A stretch of DNA of 64,000 nt from DATJIG01 sp050260515 (GCA_050260515.1 JBLNCI010000036.1:62001-126000), one strand, 5' to 3'. Shown: positions 33,823 through 45,609, counted from the first letter of the stretch. The notes: generated by a model from the letters alone, not told the origin. Numbers and translations are program-made.

Positions 33823-34230
33823 TCACCGGTCGTCGGCGCGCAACCGATCCATGGCGCGACGGTCGGCCTTCGTCGGCCGTCCGGCACCGGCATCGCGGCG
33901 GAAGGGGCCCTGCGCATCGGCGCGCCGCGGCGCGGGCTCCGGCGACAAATCCTCATAGAGCGCGCGGGCTTCCGGAGCCGGACCGCGGCGCGTCCCCAGC
34001 GCGACGATGCGAACGACGCGCACATCGCCGTGCAGGGTGAACGTCACGACGTCGCCCGCGCGGATCCGCGCATGCGCCTTCACCACGGCCCCGCGCAGCC
34101 GCGCATGTCCGGCTTCGAGGAACCGCGTGGCGAGCGTCCGGCTCTTGAAGAACCGCGCGAACCACAGCCACTTGTCGAGACGCAGGAGTGCGTCGCCGCC
34201 TTCGGGTGCGATGTCGGCGTGCTCGGTCAT
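33823..34230 (-). CDS. S4-domain RNA-binding protein (Hsp15/HslR type)
   Basis: A 135-residue protein with an N-terminal S4 fold: LRLDKWLWFARFFKSRTLA, then ARLRGAVVKAHARIRAGDVV. This matches Hsp15, which in E. coli rescues stalled 50S subunits carrying peptidyl-tRNA. The C-terminal 45 residues are Arg/Pro/Asp-rich and probably disordered. It overlaps the stop of the helicase gene by four bases, so the two are translated together; both act on RNA. Confidence 0.9.
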   Translation of the reverse strand: MTEHADIAPEGGDALLRLDKWLWFARFFKSRTLATRFLEAGHARLRGAVVKAHARIRAGDVVTFTLHGDVRVVRIVALGTRRGPAPEARALYEDLSPEPAPRRADAQGPFRRDAGAGRPTKADRRAMDRLRADDR

Positions 34231-36776
34231 GGACGGCGCACCAGATCGGCGAGCTTCGCGAACGGCGAATCGGGATGCGGCTTGGGACGGGAGGCGCGGC
34301 GCGGACGCTTTCGCGCGCGCGTGAAGGCGGTGCCGTCGGCTTGCGCCTTCGCACCGTCGGCGACGGCGTAGCCCAGCCCCTTCAGCACCGGCGCGAGCAT
34401 CGCCTGCGGCAGGCCGCTCGATCGCGACAGCGCGGGCGTCGCCACGAACGGGCCCTGATGGGCGAGGGTCGCCGCGGAGGCGGCAAGACGCTCCGCGGCA
34501 TCGATCCGCACGGCGTGCCCATTGAGAACGAGGTACCCCGCGGCGTGCAACCGATCGACGGCGACGCCGCGCGGCACGGCGGTCACCACCGGCCGCTTGC
34601 GCAGGACGTCGAGTCGCGCGCGGGTCGCGCCGTCGTCGCGGCCGTGCAGCAACGATAGCTTCATGCGGAGCGGCGGATCCTTGAGCGAGCCGAGGAACAA
34701 CGCGGTGCGTCCGATGCGGATGCCGAGCGCCGCGAGCCGCTTGCGCAGGGCCGGCGGCGCGGCGTCGACGTGGGCGGCGACCGCCGCACGCGGCACCAGG
34801 CCCATGCCTTCCACGACACCATGAAGGATGGCGCGACCGTGACCCGACAGCGCCGGGTCGTCCTCGGCCTCGGCGCAGCGGACCAAGGGCCCGAGACGGC
34901 GCGCGATGTGGCTCGCCACCCACTCGTCGAGGCGCTGACGCAGGGCCTGACGGTCCGCATCCGACAGCCCGTCGGCCGCGGGGACCGTCACCTCCGGGCG
35001 CAGCGCGGAACGCCCCGGCGCCAGCTCCGCGACGGTCGCCCCCTTCCAGGTGATGCGATTGTCGTCGTCGAGCGCGAACGCGGCATCGCCGTCGGCGACG
35101 ATCTCGCGGACGCGGCGCGGTATCTCGCGGGCGAGCGCGCGCGCCGAGGCGGCGCGCACCGCCCGATGCGGAACCGCGGTGTCGACGGTGGAGGCGTCCG
35201 GCGTGAACTTGAGCCCGACGAGGCGCCCCACGTAGTGGCCTTCGACCTCCACCGCCCCGCCTTCGCCGACGTGGGACAACAGCGAGCGCGAGTCCTTGAG
35301 CCGCTTCATCAGCACCGAGGCGCGGCGGTCGACGAAGCGCTGGGTGAGCCGCTCGTGCAACGCGTCCGACAGCCGGTCCTCGACGTCGCGGGTGCGGCCC
35401 TGCCAGTGCTCGGAGTCCTTCATCCATCCGGTGCGGTGCGCGATGTAGCGCCATGTCCGGACGTGCTCGATGCGCTGCGTCAGCGCGTCGATGTCGCCCT
35501 CGGTGCGATCGAGGTTGGCGAGCGAGCGCGCGGCCCAGTCGTCGTCGATGCGACCGGTCGAGATCAGGGCATTGAAGATGCGCGCGAGCAGCCGCGCATG
35601 CGACGTCGGCGATTCCTTCCGGTAATCGGGGATCTGCGCCACATCCCACAGAAGCCGGACGCGGTCGGCGCCGCGCACCGCGTCGCGGATCGCCGCATCG
35701 CGCGCGAGCTCGATCAGCGCCTGATGGTCGGGCGCGTCGCGCTTGGCGATCATGTCGGGCGAGGGCGCGCGGGCATCGAGCGAAGCGATCAGTGCTTCGA
35801 GCGACCGGAACGTGAGATCGCGGTTGCGCCAGAAGATGGCCCGCGCCGGCGGGAAACGATGGGACTCGATCGCCTCGACGACCTGCGCCTGCATCGGCCC
35901 GGCGCCCGCCGTGGTGCCGAACGTGCCGTCGCTCATGTGCCGGCCGGCACGTCCGGCGATCTGGGCGAGCTCCGTGGTGTCGAGCATGCGTTGGCGGCGG
36001 CCGTCGAACTTGGTGAGCCCGGCGAACGCCACGTGCGCGATGTCCATGTTGAGGCCCATGCCGATCGCGTCGGTGGCGACGAGATAGTCGACGTCGCCCG
36101 ACTGGAACAGCTCCACCTGTGCGTTGCGGGTGCGTGGACTCAGCGCGCCCATCACCACCGCGGCGCCGCCGCGCTGGCGCCGGATCAGTTCGGCGACGGC
36201 GTAGACCTCGGCGGCGGAAAACGCGACGACGGCGGTGCGCGGCGGCAGCCGTGTGAGCTTCTTGTCGCCGTCGAAGGTGAGCCGCGACAGTCGCGGCCGC
36301 TCGATGAACTCGACGCCCTTCACCAGCCGGGCGATCAGCGGCTTCATGATGATCGAGCCCAGCAACATCGTCTCGACCTCGCCGCGCGCGTGCAACAGGC
36401 GGTCGGTGAAGATGTGGCCGCGCTCGCGATCGGCGGCGAGCTGGATCTCGTCGATGGCGAGGAAGTCGAACGAGCGGTCGAGCGGCATCGCCTCGACCGT
36501 GCACAGGAAGTAGCGCGCGCCCGACGGGACGATCTTCTCCTCGCCGGTGACGAGCGCGGCCGCATTCTCGCCGGCGATGCGCCGCACGCGGTCGAACACC
36601 TCGCGGGCGAGGAGCCGGAGCGGGAAGCCGATGACGCCCGAGCGGTGACCGAGCATCCGCTCGACGGCGAGATGGGTCTTGCCGGTGTTGGTTGGCCCGA
36701 GGACGGCAAGCACGCGGCCGTCGGAGCCGGCACTGGGGCCGCGCAACTGCGCGCGCGCGGCGGCGGTAAAAGCCAT
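34227..36776 (-). CDS. SUV3/MgpS-like ATP-dependent RNA helicase
   Basis: An 849-residue superfamily 2 helicase like mitochondrial SUV3. Walker A is GPTNTGKTH at about residue 27, motif II is DEIQ, and the second RecA-like lobe has VATDAIGMGLNMDI and QIAGRAGRH (motif VI). A long C-terminal region (500-849) follows, with a Lys/Arg-rich end. SUV3 works in RNA turnover; alphaproteobacterial homologues are widespread and little studied. It is the first gene of the helicase-S4-fdxA-carD run. Confidence 0.93.
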   Translation of the reverse strand: MAFTAAARAQLRGPSAGSDGRVLAVLGPTNTGKTHLAVERMLGHRSGVIGFPLRLLAREVFDRVRRIAGENAAALVTGEEKIVPSGARYFLCTVEAMPLDRSFDFLAIDEIQLAADRERGHIFTDRLLHARGEVETMLLGSIIMKPLIARLVKGVEFIERPRLSRLTFDGDKKLTRLPPRTAVVAFSAAEVYAVAELIRRQRGGAAVVMGALSPRTRNAQVELFQSGDVDYLVATDAIGMGLNMDIAHVAFAGLTKFDGRRQRMLDTTELAQIAGRAGRHMSDGTFGTTAGAGPMQAQVVEAIESHRFPPARAIFWRNRDLTFRSLEALIASLDARAPSPDMIAKRDAPDHQALIELARDAAIRDAVRGADRVRLLWDVAQIPDYRKESPTSHARLLARIFNALISTGRIDDDWAARSLANLDRTEGDIDALTQRIEHVRTWRYIAHRTGWMKDSEHWQGRTRDVEDRLSDALHERLTQRFVDRRASVLMKRLKDSRSLLSHVGEGGAVEVEGHYVGRLVGLKFTPDASTVDTAVPHRAVRAASARALAREIPRRVREIVADGDAAFALDDDNRITWKGATVAELAPGRSALRPEVTVPAADGLSDADRQALRQRLDEWVASHIARRLGPLVRCAEAEDDPALSGHGRAILHGVVEGMGLVPRAAVAAHVDAAPPALRKRLAALGIRIGRTALFLGSLKDPPLRMKLSLLHGRDDGATRARLDVLRKRPVVTAVPRGVAVDRLHAAGYLVLNGHAVRIDAAERLAASAATLAHQGPFVATPALSRSSGLPQAMLAPVLKGLGYAVADGAKAQADGTAFTRARKRPRRASRPKPHPDSPFAKLADLVRRP

Positions 36777-36845
36777 GCCTTGAGAATCGGGCCTTACCGG
36801 CCCGACTTCAAGGCCCGCCCGCCGCCCGGCCGCGTCTTGTGCGGG

Positions 36846-37421
36846 TCAATCCCGGGTATCGGGGCGCGGGTGGAGGTGCACGAGAGGGGTGACGGTCGAC
36901 GCCTGCGGCCCCGCGGCGCTTTCGCCGTCCTGGGCGACGAAGCGGACGGGATCGCCGACGTTCAGCTTCTCGAAGTCGCCGGTGACGCTGTTCTTGTGGA
37001 AGTAGGTCTCCTGCCCGGCGGCGTCGAGGATGAAGCCGTAGTCGGGAAACAGCCGCGCGATGCGCCCCTCGGGCGGAGCTTCACGGCGCTTGATCTGGCC
37101 GCGCCGCTTGCGCACCGCGTCCTCGAGCCGGCGCTCGGCGGCGTCGAAGGCGTCCCGGACCGCGACGAGGACGTCCTCGTGGGCGTGGTCCTCGCCGGGA
37201 TTGCGGTTGGCGACGATGTCGGCGCCCGGGATGCTCACCTCGACGCTGCAGGAGAACAGCTTGCCCTTGCGATGGCTCGCGTGGGGCGCGGCGATCGTCA
37301 CGCGACAGCTGATGATCCGGCCGTAGCGCCGCTCGAGACGATCGGCGCGCTCGCGGATCTTCTCCTCGACCGCTTCCGATTTATCGATGTCGTGGAAGGT
37401 GATGTTGAGGGGTGCGTCCAT
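36846..37421 (-). CDS. Ribosome hibernation factor-like protein with cold-shock domain
   Basis: A 191-residue fusion. Residues 1-110 are a RaiA/HPF domain (NITFHDIDKSEAVEEKIRER, AADRLERRYGRI region, and GEDHAHEDVLVAVRDAFDAA), which in HPF binds the 30S decoding region in resting cells. Residues 120-185 are a cold-shock-like OB fold (GRIARLFPDYGFILDAAGQE, TYFHKNSV, VGDPVRFVAQDGE). GGAGGT lies five bases before the ATG on the minus strand. The RaiA-CSD arrangement is known in proteobacteria but differs from long HPF, which has a dimerisation tail. Confidence 0.9.
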   Translation of the reverse strand: MDAPLNITFHDIDKSEAVEEKIRERADRLERRYGRIISCRVTIAAPHASHRKGKLFSCSVEVSIPGADIVANRNPGEDHAHEDVLVAVRDAFDAAERRLEDAVRKRRGQIKRREAPPEGRIARLFPDYGFILDAAGQETYFHKNSVTGDFEKLNVGDPVRFVAQDGESAAGPQASTVTPLVHLHPRPDTRD

Positions 37422-37534
37422 GTCATACCTCCGGTGTCTCTCTTGGAAACACCGAACCACGGACAGACGTTCCCAGCTTTGCTGTGAATCAAACCGCGTT
37501 AAGCAGTTGAGCACATGGCGCGAATCGGTCGCGC

Positions 37535-39487
37535 TCAGAACCCGAACAGGTGATCGAAGCAGAACGCGCCGTCGGGCCTCAGCAGCGTGTGGAACCCGAA
37601 CAGCCGGCACGTGGTGTCGCGCACGACCACGTAGCCCCCCTCTTGCACCTTTGGGCCGGCGCGGCCGAGCGCATCCCCAAACAGCTCATCCATGGTGACG
37701 AACAGGCTGCCGCCGCACGGAATCGCCCGCTCCACGGTCGCGATCTCCTGGCCGTCCTTGTCGTGCAGGATGAAGCGCGTCGCCGACGTCGCGTGCCACG
37801 GCAGCGAGGCCGGGTAGATGAGATGCGTGCCGGTGGCGACGCCCTTCGGCCCGAGCCGGATGAATAGCCGCGTCGTCAGCCCCGGCGGACGGTGGGTGTA
37901 GGACTGCGGCTCGTCGCGATAGACGATCGGCGTGTTGTAGATGTGGGCGCCGAACGTCGTCTCGGCGGCGAAGTCGCCCTTGCGGGATTCGTAGCGGGCG
38001 TTGGCGTGGAGCCAGCCGTCGCCTTCTCCGCCGTTGCGGAAGTCGTAAGAAAACTCGATGTGGCCGTAGCCCGACTTGAACGCGACGCCGGGCTCGGCGA
38101 GCCACGAGTCGATGTCGAGCACGCCGCAATCGCGGCGCGGCAGCTTGCCGAGGAACTTGCGCGCGACCTCGGCGCCGCTCGCGTCGTAGAGCGTCGCGGC
38201 GATCGGCAGCTCGTGCTGGGCGGTCGACATCGGCGTCGGCAGGAACCGGGTACGGAAGCGATCGGGCGGCAGCACCGCCATCGGCAGGATGTAGCCCTTG
38301 CCCATCTGCTTGTGCAGCGTCGGCAGGTTGGGATCGGGCTTGAGGTCGGTGCGCTCGACGTTGATGTGGGCGACGAAGCCGCGGCCGTTGGGGCGCTCGA
38401 GCTCGTAGCGCGGACGGCAGAACCAGCGCCCGGCGCGCACCTCCACCTGCTGGGGCCAGCGCGCGTCCGGAAGCACCCGGGAGACGTCGAGTCCCAGCGT
38501 CGCGAACGGCGCGATCGGCTGGTCGAGCGTGCGGATGTCCTGGGATCCCATGAGGTTGAAGCCGATCTCGCCGGCCGGAATCTCCACGGGATGGCTGTTC
38601 TGGATCCAGAGGATCGCGCGCTCGCCGTCCTCGGGCGCAGGCAGTCCGGCGTAGAGGTCGGCGGGCCACGCGTTGGCGTCGTGGGTCACCGAAATCGGCC
38701 CGCCGTTGTCGCCGTAGACGTCGACGACGTACTTCACCACGTCGTGGCCGGCGATCTTGATGCCGTGCATGAACAGTGTGCCGACGAAATCGCCGAGGCC
38801 GAACCGCGCCTTGACGTCGCGCGAATCGATGCCGAACGTGCCGCCGCTCGCCGGCAGCGGCTCGCGCCAGTCGGCGAGCCGGTTGCCGTCCTCGTCGAAC
38901 AGCACGAGGTACATCTCGGCCGCCTGGGCGCCGTAATTGCGCCAGTAGTTCGCCGAGGAAACGCGGGTGTGCTGGCCGCGCCGCTCCTTCATGAACGCGA
39001 AGTTGGTCGCGAAATTCAGCGGATCGAGGTAGTTGCCGCGCACCGTCAGCATGTCGTCGGGGATGCGCATGGCATCGAGCGTCTCGACGGCGACGCCCTT
39101 GGGCAGCAGGTGGCGGATGTGAGGCAGGAAGCGCTCGGCATCGAACGCGGCGACGAACACGCAGGCGGCCTGGGTGCGGCCGATCTCGGTGACGAGCCGG
39201 GCCTTGCAGCCCGCCTCCTCGTGGTCGGCGTCGGCGACGTTCTGGACGAAGAGGTCAACGACCTTGGTGCCGCCGAGGCCGTACAGCGCGCGGAAGCCGG
39301 CGAACTGGCCGATGGGATCGTAGACGGCGACGGAGCCCGCCGCCTTGAGCCGCGCCAGCAGATCGCGCGCCCGGGGCGCCGCGAGCGGATGGCCGAGCGC
39401 CTTGAACAGGCTCTGGCCGCCGGCGTTGTTGCCGACGCGCCACGCGCCCGGCTGGGCATTGGTGAAGGTCTCGATCCTAAGCGTCAT
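37535..39487 (-). CDS. Large conserved-looking protein of unknown function
   Basis: A 650-residue soluble protein with no family recognised. It has no signal peptide or membrane helix. The N-terminal 150 residues look like a Rossmann-type alpha/beta unit (ARLKAAGSVAVYDPIGQFAG, CVFVAAFDAERFLPHIRHLL). Then come well-ordered blocks such as YLDPLNFATNFAFMKERRG, SSANYWRNYGAQAAEMYLVL, VKYVVDVYGDNGG, THDANAWPADLYAGLP and ILWIQNSHPVEIPAGEIGFN, followed by beta-rich sequence to the end. It stands between the RaiA-like gene and acnA, on the same strand, 122 bp after acnA... that is, downstream of it. Confidence 0.7.
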   Translation of the reverse strand: MTLRIETFTNAQPGAWRVGNNAGGQSLFKALGHPLAAPRARDLLARLKAAGSVAVYDPIGQFAGFRALYGLGGTKVVDLFVQNVADADHEEAGCKARLVTEIGRTQAACVFVAAFDAERFLPHIRHLLPKGVAVETLDAMRIPDDMLTVRGNYLDPLNFATNFAFMKERRGQHTRVSSANYWRNYGAQAAEMYLVLFDEDGNRLADWREPLPASGGTFGIDSRDVKARFGLGDFVGTLFMHGIKIAGHDVVKYVVDVYGDNGGPISVTHDANAWPADLYAGLPAPEDGERAILWIQNSHPVEIPAGEIGFNLMGSQDIRTLDQPIAPFATLGLDVSRVLPDARWPQQVEVRAGRWFCRPRYELERPNGRGFVAHINVERTDLKPDPNLPTLHKQMGKGYILPMAVLPPDRFRTRFLPTPMSTAQHELPIAATLYDASGAEVARKFLGKLPRRDCGVLDIDSWLAEPGVAFKSGYGHIEFSYDFRNGGEGDGWLHANARYESRKGDFAAETTFGAHIYNTPIVYRDEPQSYTHRPPGLTTRLFIRLGPKGVATGTHLIYPASLPWHATSATRFILHDKDGQEIATVERAIPCGGSLFVTMDELFGDALGRAGPKVQEGGYVVVRDTTCRLFGFHTLLRPDGAFCFDHLFGF

Positions 39488-39609
39488 GGCTCTGTGCGGG
39501 GCTCCTTGCCATCACGCGCCGACACCGCCGTTCTAGCAGAAAAGCCGCGCAGCCCCTAGAGCGGGAAGCCCGCGCGCCGCGCAGCACAGCCGCGCGGCGC
39601 ACGTAAGCG

Positions 39610-42309
<2,700 letters not shown>

Positions 42310-42589
42310 GGGATCTCTCCGGAGACTCGAAGTGAGATGCGGATTCCGCGCGAACGCGCGGGCTTGGGAGGGCTCGGTTTTAACGGCTGCCGGGGCACCC
42401 GCCAAGGGGTTTGGAAGCGCCGCGCGACGTCGCGGCCAAGATTCGCTTGCCGCAGCCCCAGCGGGCCTCCGCGCCGGTACAAGCGTTTCCTCGGCTGGAA
42501 AATTCCCGCGTTGCGCCAACTACTTACGAAGAAATTGGAGAAATCACACTTTCGCCATAGTCCCTCCGAATCACCAACACATTCTCCGC

Positions 42590-42737
42590 GCTTCATTGTC
42601 CTCGCCAACGACATCTCGCAACCCTCTCTCCCCCACCCCGGTGTTGCGAGTCATTGCGGTGTTGGCCTCCGAACCGGCCTCCCCGGCCGGGCGTTGAGCG
42701 GCCGCCGGTCTTCCCCCACCGGCGGCCGCTTTTTTTG
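42590..42737 (+). ncRNA. Candidate small RNA with C-rich hairpin loops
   Basis: Three hairpins in a row: CTCGCAAC/GTTGCGAG (42615-42650) with a 20-base loop made mostly of C and U; CCGGCC/GGCCGG (42674-42690) with loop TCCCC; and the terminator stem below with loop CTTCCCCC. C-rich exposed loops are a known feature of alphaproteobacterial regulatory RNAs that pair with Shine-Dalgarno regions of mRNAs. No protein gene precedes the terminator on this strand. The 5' end and promoter are not defined; the start given is approximate. It could instead be a ccm leader. Confidence 0.45.
42697..42737 (+). terminator. Strong rho-independent terminator before ccmA
   Basis: A perfect 13-bp stem (AGCGGCCGCCGGT with ACCGGCGGCCGCT) and a CTTCCCCC loop are followed by seven T. 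It ends about 22 bp before the ccmA start codon, leaving little room for a separate ccm promoter, so it ends a small RNA or attenuates read-through into ccm. Confidence 0.85.
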
Positions 42738-42758
42738 CGCTGTGCTATCTAAGGCGCC

Positions 42759-43430
42759 ATGACCCAGCTCAGCGCCACCGCGCTCGCCTGTCGCCGCGGC
42801 GACCGGCTCGTCTTCACCGGTCTCGATCTCACCCTGCGCAGCGGCGGCGCCCTGATCGCGGTCGGCGCCAACGGCTCGGGCAAATCGAGCCTGCTGCGTC
42901 TGCTCGCGGGGCTGCTCGCGCCGTTTGCAGGAGTCATCGCCTGGGACGGCGTTCCGGTCACCCGCGATACCCATGCCCACCGCCGCCGCGTCGCTTATCT
43001 CGGTCACGCCGACGCGGTGAAGCCGGCGCTCACGGTGGCCGAGGACATCCGGTTCTGGACCGCGCTCGACGGCGGCTCTCGCCAAGCCGGGGACGCGGCG
43101 CTCGCGGCGATGGGCCTCGCGCCGCTCGCGGAGCTCTCGTGCCGCCATCTGTCGGCGGGACAGAAGCGCAGGCTCGCTCTTGCCCGCGTGCTGGCGCGCA
43201 TCGACGCGCCGCTGTGGATCCTCGACGAGCCGACCAACGGCCTCGATAGCGAAGCACGACGGCGCCTCGCGCGCGCTCTCGCCGCTCACCGCGACGGCGG
43301 CGGCATGGTCGTTGCCGCGACCCACGAGGACTTGGCGCTCCCGGGCGCCGTCACGCTCGATCTCAGCCCCTTCGCCGTCGAGGCCCGCGCCGCCGACGTC
43401 CGCGGCCTCGAAGTGGATCGGGTCGTATGA
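42759..43430 (+). CDS. ccmA: Heme exporter ATP-binding protein CcmA
   Basis: A 223-residue ABC ATPase of cytochrome c System I. Walker A is GANGSGKSS, the signature motif is LSAGQKRRLALARV and Walker B is LWILDEPTNGLD, followed by the H-loop in AATHEDL. With CcmB, CcmC and CcmD it releases holo-CcmE from the heme-loading complex. It starts the ccmABCDEFGHI operon; ccmB begins four bases before its stop. Confidence 0.97.
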   Translation: MTQLSATALACRRGDRLVFTGLDLTLRSGGALIAVGANGSGKSSLLRLLAGLLAPFAGVIAWDGVPVTRDTHAHRRRVAYLGHADAVKPALTVAEDIRFWTALDGGSRQAGDAALAAMGLAPLAELSCRHLSAGQKRRLALARVLARIDAPLWILDEPTNGLDSEARRRLARALAAHRDGGGMVVAATHEDLALPGAVTLDLSPFAVEARAADVRGLEVDRVV

Positions 43431-44104
43431 GCGCGTTCGTCCAGCTCGTGCGCCGCGAACTCAGGCTCGCGCTGCGCGGCCGTGGCGAGAGCGCGCTCGC
43501 GGTCGCGTTCTTCGTACTGGGCGCGGTGCTGTTCGCGTTCGGGGCCGGTCCCGAGCGTCAGTTGCTCGCCCGCATCGGCGCCGGCGCGGTATGGGCGATG
43601 GCGCTGTTCGCGGCGATGCTGTCGCTGGAGCGCATGTTCGGGCCCGACTACGAGGACGGCACGCTCGACCAGCTCCTGCTCGCGCCGCTCGGCGCCGAAG
43701 GGGTGGCGCTGGCCAAGGCCGCGGCGCACTGGATCACCACCGGGATTCCGCTGCTGATCGCGGCACCGATCGTCGCGATGATGTTCGGCCTCGACGGCAA
43801 CGGCATCGGCGCGCTCGCGCTCGGCCTCCTCCTCGGCACGCCGGTGCTGACCCTGATCGGCTGCATCGGCGCGGCGCTGTCGGTGGGTTCGCGGCTCGGC
43901 GGCGTGCTGCTGTCGCTGCTGGTGCTGCCGCTCCTCATCCCGGTGCTGATCTTCGGCGTCGCCGCCGTGAATGCGGTCGCCGACGGTGGCGGATTCACCG
44001 ACGCGGCGCTGGAGCCGCTGGTGGTATTGGCCGGGCTCCTGCTGCTCGCGCTCGGGATCGCGCCGATCGCCGCCGGCGCCGCCCTGAGGCAGGCGTTGGA
44101 ATAG
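43427..44104 (+). CDS. ccmB: Heme exporter membrane protein CcmB
   Basis: A 225-residue permease with six hydrophobic helices. The N-terminal FVQLVRRELRLALRGRGE and the ERMFGPDYEDGTLDQLLLAPLG loop are CcmB signatures. It is the membrane partner of CcmA. Its start overlaps ccmA by four bases. Confidence 0.96.
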   Translation: MSAFVQLVRRELRLALRGRGESALAVAFFVLGAVLFAFGAGPERQLLARIGAGAVWAMALFAAMLSLERMFGPDYEDGTLDQLLLAPLGAEGVALAKAAAHWITTGIPLLIAAPIVAMMFGLDGNGIGALALGLLLGTPVLTLIGCIGAALSVGSRLGGVLLSLLVLPLLIPVLIFGVAAVNAVADGGGFTDAALEPLVVLAGLLLLALGIAPIAAGAALRQALE

Positions 44105-44216
44105 CACTGTTTCACAAGCGTGGCGCTGGAAGTGCGGCGTCGAACGCGCGACACTCGACCCGCCGCGCGCCCGACAGCACGGTCGAGCGGCACAGTACGG
44201 TCAAGGACGGCTTTCG

Positions 44217-44969
44217 ATGGCGTCTCTCGCCAATCCCACACGGTTCTCGCGCCTCAGCGCCAAGCTGCTCCCGGTCCTGCTCGCGACCGCGGCGGTGCTG
44301 GTCGCGGCGGGCCTCTGGCTCGGGCTCGTGGCGTCGCCGCCCGATTACCAGCAGGGCGAGAGCGTGCGGATCATGTACATCCACGTGCCGTCGGCGTGGC
44401 TCGCGCTGTTCGGCTACACGTCACTCGCGGTGTGCGGGCTGTTCGCACTGGTGTGGAAGCACGCGCTCGCCGACGTGCTGGCCCGCGCCATCGCGCCGGT
44501 CGGCGCCGCGTTCGCCGCGATCACGCTCGTCACCGGCTCGCTGTGGGGCAAGCCGACCTGGGGCACCTACTGGGTGTGGGACGCGCGTCTCACGTCGGTG
44601 CTGGTGCTGTTCTTCCTCTATCTCGGCCACATCGCGCTCAGCCACGCGTTCGACGACGAGGCGCGCGGCGCGCGCTCGGCGGCGATCCTGGCGCTGGTCG
44701 GCGTCATCAACGTGCCGATCATCAAGTGGTCGGTGGACTGGTGGGCGACGCTGCACCAGCCCGCCTCGATCACCCGTTTCGCCTCGCCCGCGATCGATCC
44801 CGCGATGCTGACGCCGCTGTTCACGATGGCGGGCGGACTGTTCGCCTACTTCGCCGCTGTCGTGCTGATGCGCGCCCGCGCCGAGCTCGCCGCCCGCAGG
44901 GCGCGCGCGCTCGCGTTCGCGGTGGCGAATCGCGCCGACGCGCCGAGCGGGCTCAAGGAGCCGGCATGA
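44217..44969 (+). CDS. ccmC: Heme-handling protein CcmC
   Basis: A 250-residue six-helix membrane protein that loads heme onto CcmE. The tryptophan-rich heme-binding motif WGTYWVWDARLTS is present, with conserved His in YIHVPSAWLALFGY and near SVDWWATLHQP. AAGGA stands nine bases before the ATG. A 112-bp gap separates it from ccmB, longer than the other joints of the operon; no clear promoter was found in it. Confidence 0.97.
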   Translation: MASLANPTRFSRLSAKLLPVLLATAAVLVAAGLWLGLVASPPDYQQGESVRIMYIHVPSAWLALFGYTSLAVCGLFALVWKHALADVLARAIAPVGAAFAAITLVTGSLWGKPTWGTYWVWDARLTSVLVLFFLYLGHIALSHAFDDEARGARSAAILALVGVINVPIIKWSVDWWATLHQPASITRFASPAIDPAMLTPLFTMAGGLFAYFAAVVLMRARAELAARRARALAFAVANRADAPSGLKEPA

Positions 44970-45148
44970 GCGGCATCGCCGACGCTCTTGCCCTCGGCGG
45001 CTACGGCGCCTACGTGTGGCCCGCCTACGGCTTCGCGGCGGCGGTGCTGATCGGCCTCTACATCGCCGCCAGGCGGCGGCTCGAGCGCGCCGAGCGCGCC
45101 GCCGAGCGCCTACGCGCGACGCTGCGCTCGCCCGAATCACAGTCCTGA
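44966..45148 (+). CDS. ccmD: Heme exporter accessory protein CcmD
   Basis: A 60-residue protein: the motif LALGGYGAYVWPAYG, one membrane helix (FAAAVLIGLYIAA) and a basic, Arg-rich cytoplasmic tail, all typical of CcmD, which keeps CcmE in contact with CcmABC. It overlaps ccmC by four bases (ATGA). Confidence 0.95.
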   Translation: MSGIADALALGGYGAYVWPAYGFAAAVLIGLYIAARRRLERAERAAERLRATLRSPESQS

Positions 45149-45152
45149 TCCC

Positions 45153-45587
45153 ATGACCCGAAAGTCGCGTCGTCTCGCTCTCATCGTGGCCCTGCTGCTC
45201 GTCGTCGCCGGCACCGCGACGCTTGCGCTGGTCGCGTTCCGCTCGAGCGTGGTGTTCTTCGTCGCGCCGAGCGAGATCGCCGCGAGCGGCGACGCCAATG
45301 CCGGCAAGGCGCTGCGGCTCGGCGGCCTTGTCGAGGACGGCAGCGTGCGCAAGGCGGGCAACGACGTGCGCTTCCGAGTCACCGACGGCAAGGCCGCGGT
45401 CGAGGTTCACTACGTCGGCATCCTTCCCGACCTGTTCCGCGAAGGTCAGGGCGTCGTCGCCGAGGGCCGCCTGACGCCGGGCCGCACTTTCGAGGCGACC
45501 CAGGTGCTGGCTAAGCACGACGAGCGCTACATGCCGCCCGAAGCCGTCGAGGCGCTGAAGCGCTCCGGCGAGTGGCGCGGCAACTGA
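45153..45587 (+). CDS. ccmE: Periplasmic heme chaperone CcmE
   Basis: A 144-residue membrane-anchored OB-fold protein. The N-terminal helix (LIVALLLVVAGTATLALVAF) is followed by VVFFVAPSEI and LRLGGLVEDGSV. The heme-binding His is in VLAKHDERYMPPE, the HxxxY motif. It carries heme from CcmABCD to CcmFH. Confidence 0.97.
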   Translation: MTRKSRRLALIVALLLVVAGTATLALVAFRSSVVFFVAPSEIAASGDANAGKALRLGGLVEDGSVRKAGNDVRFRVTDGKAAVEVHYVGILPDLFREGQGVVAEGRLTPGRTFEATQVLAKHDERYMPPEAVEALKRSGEWRGN

Positions 45588-45609
45588 CGCAACCAGCGAG
45601 GGCGCGCCG

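Larger units (their letters stand above)
42310..42758. other. 449-bp gap between acnA and ccmA without a protein gene
   Basis: The left part is the acnA promoter side. The right part, about 42560-42736, shows three stacked hairpins and a strong terminator on the + strand, entered separately as a small-RNA candidate. The acnA-side sequence shows no other clear feature. Confidence 0.5.

Noticed and set aside
34770..37487. 905-codon + strand frame opposite the helicase and RaiA-like genes
   Set aside because: It runs antisense to two well-defined genes; composition is Arg/Asp/Val-rich without domains.
42565..42737. SRP RNA, 6S RNA or RNase P RNA in the gap before ccmA
   Set aside because: The SRP motif GGAAGGAAGCAGCC, the 6S bulge and the RNase P core were not found; only the hairpin and terminator pattern supports an RNA.
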